Origin: Dysosmobacter segnis
Lineage (GTDB): Bacteria; Bacillota; Clostridia; Oscillospirales; Oscillospiraceae
DNA length: 64,000 bases
Direction: 5' to 3'
Assembly: GCF_014297285.1 (NCBI RefSeq)
Contig: NZ_JACOQI010000012.1
Location: forward strand, 1 to 64,000
Shown here in pieces: positions 15,965-24,618 of this stretch. How positions within the stretch are numbered: position 1 is the stretch's first letter; every line of letters begins with the position of its first letter. The notes beneath the pieces were generated by a model. It searched no databases. It was given only the letters and a program-made list of their open reading frames with translations, and was not told the DNA's origin. Made by a program: the position numbers and the translations under genes.

Positions 15965-16186
15965 ATGAAGAACAGGAAGATTTGTCCCAAGTGCAACAGC
16001 ACAGACATCATCAAAGTTCCGGGCAAGGCCGGAGCATACGGTGTCGGCAATAACATTCAGACCGGATGGAGCAATTTCTCCGCTGTGCTTGTCCACCGGT
16101 ATGTTTGCTGCGCCTGCGGCTACTCTGAGGAATGGATCGACAAAGAAGATATTCCCAGATTGAAGGAGAAATATGAAAACGCGTAA
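15965..16186 (+). CDS. 73-aa zinc-ribbon protein
   Basis: Small protein with two Cys pairs, CPKC (near residue 7) and CCACGY (near 50), the layout of a zinc ribbon or rubredoxin-like metal site, separated by a Gly-rich loop (KAGAYGVGNNIQTG). ATG at 15965 after GGAGCGACG. It lies 11 bases after the HemW-like gene and overlaps the next ORF, so it belongs to the radical SAM operon, possibly as a metal or electron carrier (inference). Confidence 0.7.
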   Translation: MKNRKICPKCNSTDIIKVPGKAGAYGVGNNIQTGWSNFSAVLVHRYVCCACGYSEEWIDKEDIPRLKEKYENA

Positions 16187-16373
16187 CAAAGTAAAACTTA
16201 TCACAACAATTATCTGTATGGTGCTCAGCCTGATTGCCCTATATGCATTTTGTTTTGTCGTTGAAGTGGCTCCGGTTTGGCGTGTCATTCTAATCATCAT
16301 CGCTTTGGGTTGGGTTGCCTCCGGTGTCTACAACCTAAATGAGTATCGGAAAAGTGAGCGCCGGAACACATAA
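16173..16373 (+). CDS. Small two-helix membrane protein
   Basis: 66 aa with two predicted membrane helices (LITTIICMVLSLIALYAFCFV; VILIIIALGWVASGVY). It overlaps the zinc-ribbon gene by 14 bases, with AAGGAG upstream inside that gene. Unrecognised. Confidence 0.6.
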   Translation: MKTRNKVKLITTIICMVLSLIALYAFCFVVEVAPVWRVILIIIALGWVASGVYNLNEYRKSERRNT

Positions 16374-16386
16374 TGCGGAGATTTCT

Positions 16387-17247
16387 ATGACTGGCAAGAA
16401 GAAACGAACAATTATACTTGCTATTGCTGCTGTCCTTCTGGCACTCGTCGTTTGGACAGTATGGGGCAATACAGCGTTGGAACTGAATACTTACACGGTT
16501 GGCAGTAAAGAGCTGCCGGATGCATTTGACGGCTACCGTATCGCCCATGTTTCAGATCTGCACAATGCTGAGATGGGCGATGGCAACGAAAAGCTTCTTG
16601 CTGTGCTCCGGGAGGCCGATCCAGACATCATCGCCATCACCGGGGATCTGATTGACTCCCGTAATACCAACATTGAGGTTGCACTGGCATTTGCGGAGAA
16701 AGCTATGAAAATCGCTCCCTGCTATTATGTCACCGGCAATCACGAAGCACGAGTTTCTGAGTGTGCCGAGCTGAAAGCGGGTCTGGAAGCTGCCGGGGTC
16801 GTGGTGCTGGAAAATGAACGGGGGGAGATCGAGCTATCCGGCGAGACCATCACCATCCTGGGCGTGGACGATCCCAGCTTTAATACTGATTATCTGTTCG
16901 GAGATTCCGCATCAGTAGTCAGTAACACTCTGGCGGAAATTTCAACTGAGGACGATGGGTTTGCTGTTCTGCTCTCCCACCGACCGGAGTTGTTCGATAC
17001 CTATGTGGCTTGTGGCGTGGATCTGGCTCTTAGCGGCCATGCCCATGGAGGGCAATTCCGACTGCCTTTTGTCGGCGGCCTGGTGGCCCCCAATCAGGGC
17101 TTGTTCCCGAAGTATGATTCTGGTTTATACACCGAGGGTAACACGAATATGATCGTCAGCCGAGGCATCGGAAACAGTATTCTGCCGTTCCGTTTCAACA
17201 ACCGCCCGGAAGTTATTCTGATCGAATTGAAAGCAACCCCGAATTAA
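16387..17247 (+). CDS. Membrane-anchored metallophosphoesterase (YkuE-like)
   Basis: 286-aa calcineurin-type phosphoesterase, N-terminal membrane anchor (IILAIAAVLLALVVWTVW). Metal-binding motifs are complete: HVSDLHN (D-x-H), GDLID, GNHE, LLSHRPE and GHAHGGQ. Relatives such as YkuE act outside the membrane on lipid-linked or nucleotide substrates. ATG 16387 is preferred over the in-frame 16339 because of GCGGAG and because the upstream part is non-hydrophobic and overlaps the previous gene. Last member of the compact 13-17 kb set. Confidence 0.9.
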   Translation: MTGKKKRTIILAIAAVLLALVVWTVWGNTALELNTYTVGSKELPDAFDGYRIAHVSDLHNAEMGDGNEKLLAVLREADPDIIAITGDLIDSRNTNIEVALAFAEKAMKIAPCYYVTGNHEARVSECAELKAGLEAAGVVVLENERGEIELSGETITILGVDDPSFNTDYLFGDSASVVSNTLAEISTEDDGFAVLLSHRPELFDTYVACGVDLALSGHAHGGQFRLPFVGGLVAPNQGLFPKYDSGLYTEGNTNMIVSRGIGNSILPFRFNNRPEVILIELKATPN

Positions 17248-17263
17248 GGTTGGAGATGTTGGT

Positions 17264-17566
17264 ATGAAAGAAATAATTATCAGTGCCGATGGAGACAGCG
17301 TCGTATATTCTGTGCCCGATGATGTGGCTAACCATCTAAGGAAATATTGTATCGAGTTTTGCGACAAGTGGATGAAAACAAGTCCTCACGCAAAGCGTTA
17401 TAGAATTAAGGGAGTCTACTGCTATAACGAAGCGGATTTCATTGACTACCTGAATGAGTTTGCTTTCCCAGAGCAGAAGTCTGTATTGGTGAAAAACCTT
17501 GGTTGGACCGGTCTTGGGAAAGAACTCCCACCCGAATATCGAAACCATCCTTATTTTAACTTTTGA
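17264..17566 (+). CDS. Unknown 100-aa protein
   Basis: Unrecognised small soluble protein, 16 bases after the phosphoesterase gene, so probably co-transcribed. Notable stretches: SVPDDVANHLRKYCIEFCDKW and FPEQKSVLVKNLGW. It has the look of immunity-like or mobile-element-linked small proteins, but no family is identifiable. Confidence 0.6.
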   Translation: MKEIIISADGDSVVYSVPDDVANHLRKYCIEFCDKWMKTSPHAKRYRIKGVYCYNEADFIDYLNEFAFPEQKSVLVKNLGWTGLGKELPPEYRNHPYFNF

Positions 17567-17590
17567 AGCAGTACCTCAAGGAGGCCACCA

Positions 17591-19111
17591 ATGACCACTT
17601 ATCAGAAATTTAAGAAACTGAACATCAGGCACTCTGCTATTGGTTTGGAGCAGAGCGATACCGATGTTACCTACTACTGCACTCCCAGAGATGCCGCGAT
17701 CATCGGCTGGGCCGGTGTGGATGGCATCCACTACTGCACCATCCCGGAGTTTGGTGAGATGATTTTTGCGGTCAGTCCCATGAACTTCGGGGATTGTGTT
17801 CACCCCATTGCACACAGCTTCGAGGATCTTCTTCGTCTGTTGCTTTCCTGTGGGAGTATGGATGCACTGGAGCAGTGCTACGCTTGGGATGAGGAGCAGT
17901 TTAAGGCATTTCTGATCGACTGTCCTGCAACAGAGGAGCAACAGTCTGTTTTGGATGTACTTCGGACAGAGTTTAGGCTGGTGCCGTTAGAGGACGCCTT
18001 TGCCTATGTAAAGAAGCTGCAGGCTGAATTCGACCTATCTCAGATTCCCTATACAGAAGAATACTACGATCCGGATATGAATGCGGCGGCACCTGTTAGG
18101 GCAGAAGAATGGAAAGTTACCTATGACGGCGGTTTTTGGAGAAATGAAGGCAACGCAGGCATTGAAATCCCTATCCAAAAATCCTTTTGCTGGGGCGAAG
18201 AAAAGTGGTATATCCCTGCCGTGTATATCTGTGATAAAGGCCTTGTGATCGACTACTGTAAACAGGCTGATCCTGTTCAGGTAAAAGCATTTATTGATAA
18301 ATGGGATTTGCTGAATGAAGGTAACAATCACTATACCAAAGAGCAACAGGAACAAATTGAGCGAGAGCATCCGTTACACACCAGCTTTAAGGGGCGTGTA
18401 ACTTTGAATGGGTATAAGCTGCAAAGTGACCACAGCTGCGGATTACCGTGGATTCCGGAAAGCTGTTTGGCTGATGGCTTGCGCCGGGAGACGGAAGCAA
18501 TACAGATTATGGAACACTATGGTCTGGATGTTAGCCTTGCTTGGTATATGCAGCGGTCAAGCTACCGTTGGGGCGAAGTAAACGGTCTGGATATTCAGTC
18601 TCTCACTGTTCGTATGGAGCGGCAGAGGGAGAATATCGCAGGACAGCATTTTCAGACTCCTACAGTGGGCGAAAGCATTTCCCTGACTCATCCTATGACT
18701 GGAAAGATATATACGTTGACCGTCCATGAGGTGGAGCAACAGGAGTTGCCGGAGCGTGCATTCCATGATCCCAATATGGAATACCCCAGCCATTACCTTG
18801 CGATGAGCTATTCTCTGGAGCCGGACATTTCAGGTCGGGGCTTTATGATTCAGGACTGTACCGAGGGCGACCGTCCAAGGCAGAAAAAGCGTGACCCCGA
18901 CGAATTTGCACCGGTAGCTTTTTGTAATGCGGCAGTAATCGGTGTTATCGGCGGTGCTGACGGCCCCACGTCTGTTATCATGGGACAGAGCGCACCGAAG
19001 CTCCACGCAGCTTGTTCTTCTCTGCTTTTTGAGCCGATTGTGGACGATGTGGAGTGGCGCGTTGTGTTCAGCGAGAAACTGATGGACGATGTGGATGTGG
19101 ATTTGATTTGA
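17591..19111 (+). CDS. Unknown 506-aa protein with GGADGPT motif
   Basis: Unrecognised protein. The N-terminal 120 residues (YYCTPRDAAIIGWAGVDGIHYC, FGEMIFAVSPM) resemble a SMI1/SUKH-like or cargo-recognition fold by layout only. A central part (about 170-370) is mixed alpha/beta. Near residues 450-465 is VIGVIGGADGPTSVIMG, a motif typical of membrane sodium-pumping decarboxylase beta subunits, yet this protein has no membrane helices. The C-terminus is acidic (MDDVDVDLI). AAGGAGG at the start. Complete gene. Confidence 0.65.
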   Translation: MTTYQKFKKLNIRHSAIGLEQSDTDVTYYCTPRDAAIIGWAGVDGIHYCTIPEFGEMIFAVSPMNFGDCVHPIAHSFEDLLRLLLSCGSMDALEQCYAWDEEQFKAFLIDCPATEEQQSVLDVLRTEFRLVPLEDAFAYVKKLQAEFDLSQIPYTEEYYDPDMNAAAPVRAEEWKVTYDGGFWRNEGNAGIEIPIQKSFCWGEEKWYIPAVYICDKGLVIDYCKQADPVQVKAFIDKWDLLNEGNNHYTKEQQEQIEREHPLHTSFKGRVTLNGYKLQSDHSCGLPWIPESCLADGLRRETEAIQIMEHYGLDVSLAWYMQRSSYRWGEVNGLDIQSLTVRMERQRENIAGQHFQTPTVGESISLTHPMTGKIYTLTVHEVEQQELPERAFHDPNMEYPSHYLAMSYSLEPDISGRGFMIQDCTEGDRPRQKKRDPDEFAPVAFCNAAVIGVIGGADGPTSVIMGQSAPKLHAACSSLLFEPIVDDVEWRVVFSEKLMDDVDVDLI

Positions 19112-19138
19112 AAACAGACCTATAAGTGAGGTGCTTCT

Positions 19139-20122
19139 ATGAAAAATCATTCCAACAGGATACTGACTGTGTTTTTTGCAGTATCGCTTGTAGTCAGCAT
19201 AAGCCTATTCCTTGTTCGAGCGGTAGCATTCCCCTTTGAGATTTACGGTGCCGTCGAGATTTGCGCGTTTTATTTTCCTGCCGTACCGTTTCTGTTTCTA
19301 CAGATGCTTTTGTGCAAGGCAGTTCAGAAAAAATGGGTGAAGTTTCTCCCGCTTTTGGTTGTCGCCATCGTGGCAATAGTAGCAGCCGTGGGTTGTGTGG
19401 CTGCCAGCGGCTGGGATACGCTTGGTTACCTTATTTTGCTGTTGCTCTGCATCGGACCTGCTCTTGGCTGCATAATCGGTATTGTGGCAGATTGGCTATG
19501 GCGCAAACGGGATTATGCTGTATCTGCACGGAGTTATGTTTTTATGGCGGCACTCCCACTGCTGGTAGTTGCCGCAGCCATTTTTACAGATTGGCATGGC
19601 AATCTGGGCGCGAGAAGCATGTACGATATTCCTTCTAAAGAATCTGTGATTTCCGCCTTTGAAGAAGGAGCCTATACAGTTGATAACAACGACCTTATCG
19701 GCTATGACCGTGGTCAGCTGCGCGAAATCTGGGGCGAACCTGACAGTATGCTCTCCGGCTTTTGGGGAGATCGCTGGGAGGTTGATGACAGCACAAATGT
19801 GATCGTATATTATGCTGCCGATGAGAAAATCGAATATGTCAAGATAGATACAGACTCTGCGTATGACAACAACCGGGCTGCAGTCACCATTGATGGTGAA
19901 GTTTACTATGTTGTTGGCGATCCGATTTATTTTGAGTCCGAAGAGATTGAATCAATGACATTCCTTGAACACGCCGTTCCTTACATCGAAAGCAAACCCG
20001 AAGCTGGGTATTACGACCCTGATTTGGAAATGAAGTATGCAAAGGTGGACGAGGGTATTGTGGTTCTCTATATGACCGAATGGTATTTGTGTGTTCCAGC
20101 AGATACTGCGATATCCGATTGA
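19139..20122 (+). CDS. Membrane protein with C-terminal extracellular domain
   Basis: 327 aa: about five membrane helices in residues 8-165, then a soluble domain containing YDRGQLREIWGEPDSMLSGFWGDRW, which resembles the small GxPD-type domain seen in Firmicute lipoproteins. The remainder (VYYVVGDPIYFESEEI) is beta-rich. GTGAGGTG precedes the ATG. 27 bases after the previous gene. Function unknown, perhaps sensing or envelope-related. Confidence 0.65.
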   Translation: MKNHSNRILTVFFAVSLVVSISLFLVRAVAFPFEIYGAVEICAFYFPAVPFLFLQMLLCKAVQKKWVKFLPLLVVAIVAIVAAVGCVAASGWDTLGYLILLLLCIGPALGCIIGIVADWLWRKRDYAVSARSYVFMAALPLLVVAAAIFTDWHGNLGARSMYDIPSKESVISAFEEGAYTVDNNDLIGYDRGQLREIWGEPDSMLSGFWGDRWEVDDSTNVIVYYAADEKIEYVKIDTDSAYDNNRAAVTIDGEVYYVVGDPIYFESEEIESMTFLEHAVPYIESKPEAGYYDPDLEMKYAKVDEGIVVLYMTEWYLCVPADTAISD

Positions 20123-20181
20123 ACAAACCACCGGACGATTTGGAAGTAGATTCGGAAGCCGGTTGTAAGGAGGCGAAATAA

Positions 20182-20511
20182 ATGGGAGATGTTATAGGTC
20201 CTGTTATCCTTGGCATTATCATCAGTATTCTTGGCATATCCAACATGAAGGGAAATATTTCCTCTCTTCATTGGTATCATCGTCAGCGGGTTTCACCGGA
20301 TGATGTAATGCCTTTCGGTAAAAGAGTGGGGTTAGGGACATTGATTATTGGCATCGCAATTATCGTTTTTGGACTGTTCTCACTGATTACCTACCTAACG
20401 GAAATTGAAGTCTATACGATTATCGGTGCAGCGCTTTTGATTCCTGCGGTGATTGTCGGGCTTGGCCTAAGCCTGTATGCGATCATCAAGTATAACAAGG
20501 GATTATTCTGA
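20182..20511 (+). CDS. Three-helix membrane protein
   Basis: 109 aa with membrane helices at the N-terminus (VIGPVILGIIISILGI), middle (LGTLIIGIAIIVFGLFSLI) and C-terminus (IIGAALLIPAVIVGLGLSLYAI). A polar HWYHRQRVSPDD loop lies between the first two. AAGGAGG at the start. Unrecognised. Confidence 0.65.
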   Translation: MGDVIGPVILGIIISILGISNMKGNISSLHWYHRQRVSPDDVMPFGKRVGLGTLIIGIAIIVFGLFSLITYLTEIEVYTIIGAALLIPAVIVGLGLSLYAIIKYNKGLF

Positions 20512-20544
20512 AACGCCGCTAAAGCGAGATATGTGAGGTGCTAT

Positions 20545-21243
20545 ATGAAAAAGAGAATATGGAAGCGCCTTTTCATTGCACTATTATGCCTTGCGCTAAT
20601 CAGCGGTGTCACCGTCCTGGGCATCAATGGACATGTGAAGAAAAGCACCGCAGACCAAATCCTTTCCCCTGAAGAGGCTGCCACACTGACGGATGTTGAC
20701 TGCATCCTTGTGTTGGGCTGCTATGTCCATGATAGCGGACGCCCCAGCGATATGCTGGCGGATCGGCTTCGCAGAGGCATTGAACTGTACCAGTCCGGTG
20801 CAGCTCCGAAACTGCTCATGAGCGGCGACCACGGCCAGAAGGACTACAACGAGGTCAAGGCCATGAAGTTGGAGGCCATGGACGAAGGCATCCCCTCCGA
20901 GGATATCTTCATGGATCACGCTGGCTTCTCTACATACGAAAGCATTTTCCGGGCAAGAGATGTATTTGCCGCTGACAAGATCATCATTGTCACGCAGGAA
21001 TACCACCTCTACCGTGCGCTTCATGTTGCCAACGCCCTGGGCGTGGAGGCGTATGGTGTTGCCGCAGACTATCATACCTATGTGGGACAAGCATACCGTG
21101 AGTTGCGTGAGATCCTTGCTCGTAACAAGGATTTTGCGACGAGTATCCTGAAACCGGAGCCGACCTATCTGGGCGATGTGATTCCGGTCAGCGGTGACGG
21201 TGATCTGACAAACGACGGGGATATGGAACCAGTGCTCTCATAG
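20545..21243 (+). CDS. SanA/YdcF family (DUF218) protein
   Basis: 232-aa membrane-anchored DUF218 protein, related to SanA/ElyC, implicated in envelope integrity and vancomycin exclusion. N-terminal helix (LFIALLCLALISGVTVLGI), then CILVLGCYV, LADRLRRGIELYQSG, LLMSGDHG, and IIIVTQEYHLYRALHVANALGVEA, all hallmarks of the fold. Start ATG 20545 after GTGAGGTG. The C-terminus extends into an acidic tail after DVIPVSGDG. Confidence 0.9.
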   Translation: MKKRIWKRLFIALLCLALISGVTVLGINGHVKKSTADQILSPEEAATLTDVDCILVLGCYVHDSGRPSDMLADRLRRGIELYQSGAAPKLLMSGDHGQKDYNEVKAMKLEAMDEGIPSEDIFMDHAGFSTYESIFRARDVFAADKIIIVTQEYHLYRALHVANALGVEAYGVAADYHTYVGQAYRELREILARNKDFATSILKPEPTYLGDVIPVSGDGDLTNDGDMEPVLS

Positions 21244-21366
21244 GGCAAAATGCCGTGATTCTCGTATTCCGAGAGTGATTCTGAGTCTATTGGGTGGCTT
21301 TCTCACTACCACAATCTTAGAATAAAGACACAGAAAGCAAACCACCCATCCAAAGGAGGACTCAAT

Positions 21367-22665
21367 ACGGAAAAGAAAACTATCGGCGGCTTTATCGCCG
21401 CATTACGAAAAGCAAACGGCATGACGCAAAAGGATTTGGCGGAGCGTCTGAATGTATCTGATAAGACTGTCAGCCGTTGGGAGCGGGACGATGGTGCGCC
21501 GGATCTGGCTGCAATCCCTGCTATCGCGGAAATCTTTGGCGTTACCTGTGATGAGCTGCTTCGGGGTGAGCGGAAGTCACCTGAAGAACGTACCGTGGTT
21601 TCAAAGGAGAATGAGACCACCCCAAAAGGTGAGAAACAGCGCCAGCGTCTATTGAAATCCACGCTATCTCAATATAAGAACCACACCTACATTGCAATGG
21701 GTAGTACTGTGGTCGGCATGATCGTTGCGCTGGTCTGTAATCTGGCTTTCCTGAAAGCCATTCTTGGCTTCTTTTTGGGTGCGATCTTCTTTGCGGCCAG
21801 TATCGTTTGCCAAGCTGTGTTCGTGAACAAAGCGTTTTTCAGCGTGGAAGATGCGGGTCTGGATGCAGACATCCTTTCTGACTTCAAGCGAAAAGTCATC
21901 GGCCTTGCAGAGAAATCCATTGGATTGACGGTAGCGTTTATCGGCTTCACATTCCCCTTGATTTTAGTCGATGCCTATATGGGACTCGGCTCTGACAGCC
22001 TGCTGATCTGGGGCGCGATGGGCGCTGCGGCATTTCTACTGATCTATGCTATTGTGCTTTATTTCCTCAATGCGTCCCTTCTGAAAAAAGGAACATATAG
22101 TTTGTCCGAGAGGGAGTCAACCATTTATCAGCATAACCATAAGCTGAAACGCACCTGCGCCATTGTACTTGCCGTAGTACTGACAGTTACTTTCATTGGT
22201 CATCAATTTGCTACGTCCATTTGGGGCCCGTATAGCATTATGGAAGGCACCACATTCGAGGACTACGACAGCTTCATTGAATATATGGAGCAGGATGTCC
22301 CTGCCAATCCCTCATACAATGCCAGCCTTAAAGAATCAGCAGCCGTTCCTGCACCCGAAGAACAGATAGGAACGCCGACTTATTATGATGAGTATGGCAA
22401 TGAGATTAGTGAGGAAGAAGCCCTGAAGAGCCGACTGAAAGATAAGAACGGCAATGTGGTCTGCGAATATATCAGTCGCAGAAGTGTAGTTTCCCTTCGA
22501 TACACTCCCAAGGATGGAACGATTTTGCCGATTACTGTATGTACGGAAGAGGATCTTCAAGAGGCTCGGCAAGTCGCTGCTGTCCGTCATGTGATTTTCG
22601 GAGCAGCTTATTGCATTGAGTGCCTCGCAGTTGTGTTGGTCTATTTCAAAAAAAGAGCAAAGTAA
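21367..22665 (+). CDS. Xre-type HTH membrane protein with ACG start
   Basis: 432-aa protein: N-terminal Cro/CI HTH (FIAALRKANGMTQKDLAERLNVSDKTVSRWERDDGAPD), linker, four membrane helices (about 110-260), and an extracellular C-terminal domain ending in one further helix. The HTH needs the residues encoded from 21367, but the codon 7 bases after AGGAGG is ACG, not ATG; the first ATG (21421) would delete the first HTH helix. So either a rare ACG start, a start-codon mutation, or a sequence error. Family members are membrane-linked regulators. A terminator follows. Confidence 0.8.
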   Translation, partial: TEKKTIGGFIAALRKANGMTQKDLAERLNVSDKTVSRWERDDGAPDLAAIPAIAEIFGVTCDELLRGERKSPEERTVVSKENETTPKGEKQRQRLLKSTLSQYKNHTYIAMGSTVVGMIVALVCNLAFLKAILGFFLGAIFFAASIVCQAVFVNKAFFSVEDAGLDADILSDFKRKVIGLAEKSIGLTVAFIGFTFPLILVDAYMGLGSDSLLIWGAMGAAAFLLIYAIVLYFLNASLLKKGTYSLSERESTIYQHNHKLKRTCAIVLAVVLTVTFIGHQFATSIWGPYSIMEGTTFEDYDSFIEYMEQDVPANPSYNASLKESAAVPAPEEQIGTPTYYDEYGNEISEEEALKSRLKDKNGNVVCEYISRRSVVSLRYTPKDGTILPITVCTEEDLQEARQVAAVRHVIFGAAYCIECLAVVLVYFKKRAK

Positions 22666-22667
22666 AA

Positions 22668-22705
22668 TCAAGCCCACAGGAACTACGATGATCCTGTGGG
22701 CTTGA
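22668..22705. terminator. Bidirectional hairpin terminator
   Basis: Perfect 14-bp stem TCAAGCCCACAGGA / TCCTGTGGGCTTGA with a 10-base loop between convergent genes. Confidence 0.7.
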
Positions 22706-22712
22706 CTATTGT

Positions 22713-22955
22713 TTATGGAGTGTACGGAACAGGGGGTGCAGGAGGTGAACTGTCAAACAAGAAGACAAGGCTTACCATGAACAGAAGGTATAGGACGCAC
22801 AGTACGACCACTGAAATGAGAATCGCCTTCAATCCGGCTGAAAGTTGCTTCTGTCTATGAGCGATTACTAAAGCCACAACAGCAGTGAAAAGTGCAATCA
22901 AAACAAACACGACAAAAGCAGGATGAAGAATGAAATCAAATAACATATTTCCCAT
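22713..22955 (-). CDS. Small two-helix membrane protein
   Basis: 80 aa, two predicted membrane helices (FVVFVLIALFTAVVALVIAH; AILISVVVLCVLYLLFMVSL) and a Pro-rich tail. ATG at 22955 is chosen since AAGGAGG is too close to the ATG at 22961. Last gene of the sigma-factor operon by position. Unrecognised. Confidence 0.6.
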   Translation of the reverse strand: MGNMLFDFILHPAFVVFVLIALFTAVVALVIAHRQKQLSAGLKAILISVVVLCVLYLLFMVSLVFLFDSSPPAPPVPYTP

Positions 22956-22967
22956 AAACATACCTCC

Positions 22968-23714
22968 TTATGTTGTTTTGTCGAATAGATTTGCCAACTC
23001 ACTGTAGGCATCTTCGCTTATTTCATAGACGAGTACATCATCCCTGCTTGTAATCTGGCCCTCCTCCAGAATCTTCTCAATCACGCTATTAGGTCCAATT
23101 TCAATCAAATACCATGCGCTTTCCGTTTCGACGATTAAATAGTTGCTGGTATCTTCGTAGTGAGCCTCACCAGTGGTATCCGCATAGTGGACGGAGAGGG
23201 TAAAATAGTCGGAAAGTTGGAAATTCTCCAAAGAAAAGGGGTACTCTTCAAGATAATGCAACTCATGGATGCCAGTAACGGTATTAAGCAGAAAGTCAGG
23301 TGCATCAAATTCGCCGGTTGCCACTCCTTGCCCATCTTCTACAACAGTAATAGCAACGAGGTCTGGCTCCATTTCCTTTTCCAACTGCTCCAGATACAGG
23401 TCGCCTGCGGCATTGGTCAGCATACTGTAATCGGATTCGGATGCAATGGTGTAGAGTGTGGGATTGAAGTCCACGACGGTGATTTCATCTTCCAAACGCT
23501 TGCCGTTCAAAGTAACGCGAAGCTGCGGGGCAGCTTTCTTGGAAGTGGTCATAACACAGTACAGACCATCCTGATCATTAGTGCCCTCCAGTTCCAGCTT
23601 GAAAGCCGTACTGAACAACCCTGTGGAATAACCAAAGCCACGGCGATCTACATCGCCACCACCCGGAACATAAATCAAATAGTAATAGTCTGTGGTTTCA
23701 CTATTCGGATTGAA
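22968..23714 (-). pseudogene. C-terminal half of zinc-ribbon protein after in-frame TGA
   Basis: This frame continues directly, without shift, from the gene at 23715-24347 past its TGA. It encodes FNPNSETTDYYYLIYVPGGG and a beta-rich domain with an EDTSNYLIVETES-type strand near the end. The only start is a TTG at 23678 without a ribosome site, so the segment is most simply the severed C-terminal domain of the upstream protein. If the TGA is a sequencing error or was a TGG, the whole protein would be 459 aa. Confidence 0.7.
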
Positions 23715-24347
23715 TCAGTAGGTATATCGGAGCGCGTATACATGGTCGGTTCTGGGGTTAATTTCTCCCAACCAATTCCGCACATACTCCTTGGTGCTTT
23801 CGGGAAGTTCCTGATCAGCATAATATTCATCGAAGGAGACTTCCCGTAGGCTGGAGGAACCTCCACCAGAGGCTGCAGAGAAGCTGAGTCCCAACACCAG
23901 AAGTAAAACAACAGGAACTATAATAATGGCCGCCAGGATCTTCCACAGGGTTTTATCCTTGGGCTGCACGGGTGTAACGATATCTTCCTGCACAGTCGGA
24001 AGTGGCTGCGCACATTTCGGGCATACAGTCCAATCCGGCTCTACGGGAGCAGAGCAGTTCGGGCAGCTCGGCTTGAGCTTTGCGCCGCATTTGGGGCATA
24101 CCACATATTGCTCTGTGACCGTGGCAGCGCAGCGTGGACATTTCAGATTGGAATAGTTGCCCCGCACAAGCAGATAAATGATAAAGCCGATCAGTGAGGG
24201 GGCTAAAATTGCGATCAGTGTCCACAGAGCCGCATTCATCCCACGCCTTTTAGCATCCCGATAGACATAGACACCAATCAGGAGAGGGAGCAACGCAACT
24301 ATAATCATGAGCATAAACAGCGGGATTGCAATAACAACATTACTCAT
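23715..24347 (-). CDS. Membrane protein with two zinc ribbons, ends at in-frame TGA
   Basis: 210 aa up to the TGA. Two N-terminal membrane helices (IAIPLFMLMIIVALLPLLIG; LWTLIAILAPSLIGFIIYLL), then four CxxC pairs (CPRC, CPKC, CPNC, CPKC) forming two zinc ribbons, a third membrane helix, and the beginning of an outer domain. GGAGG precedes ATG 24347, which overlaps the stop of the gene at 24340. The protein stops mid-domain at YALRYTY. Part of the ECF sigma operon, perhaps as a sensor or anti-sigma partner (inference). Confidence 0.72.
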   Translation of the reverse strand: MSNVVIAIPLFMLMIIVALLPLLIGVYVYRDAKRRGMNAALWTLIAILAPSLIGFIIYLLVRGNYSNLKCPRCAATVTEQYVVCPKCGAKLKPSCPNCSAPVEPDWTVCPKCAQPLPTVQEDIVTPVQPKDKTLWKILAAIIIVPVVLLLVLGLSFSAASGGGSSSLREVSFDEYYADQELPESTKEYVRNWLGEINPRTDHVYALRYTY

Positions 24348-24618
24348 GGATAACACCTCCTTTTTTAGTAACAACAACGGCCAGAACACTGCCTCCGGTA
24401 GCGGAGAACAGGACATAGGCCAGACACAATGCAGTGATCCACGGATAGTCCTCCAGCACAAGGAAACCGAGCATCGCCGCTGCGATCAGCAGAAGGGTTC
24501 CTGCAACAGCAACCAATGCCGTCTGCCAACGGAGCCTGCGCCGTTCCAGTTCAGCACGGAGCATATTTTCATTCAGTACGGGCGGCTTGTGCTGCTCAAA
24601 ATTGTAAATCTGATTCAC
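24340..24618 (-). CDS. Small membrane protein after ECF sigma factor
   Basis: 92 aa from the GTG at 24618 (AAGGAGG 9 bases upstream; the TTG at 24624 is too close). About 35 cytoplasmic residues (LRAELERRRLRWQ) precede two membrane helices. It overlaps the 3' end of the sigma factor gene by 23 bases, the usual place and topology for an anti-sigma factor, but no anti-sigma domain is recognisable. Confidence 0.65.
   Translation of the reverse strand: MNQIYNFEQHKPPVLNENMLRAELERRRLRWQTALVAVAGTLLLIAAAMLGFLVLEDYPWITALCLAYVLFSATGGSVLAVVVTKKGGVIHE

Noticed and set aside
23715..23717. Selenocysteine at the in-frame TGA
   Set aside because: The position is flanked by Tyr and Phe in a non-catalytic outer domain, and no convincing hairpin directly follows the TGA; nonsense mutation is simpler.
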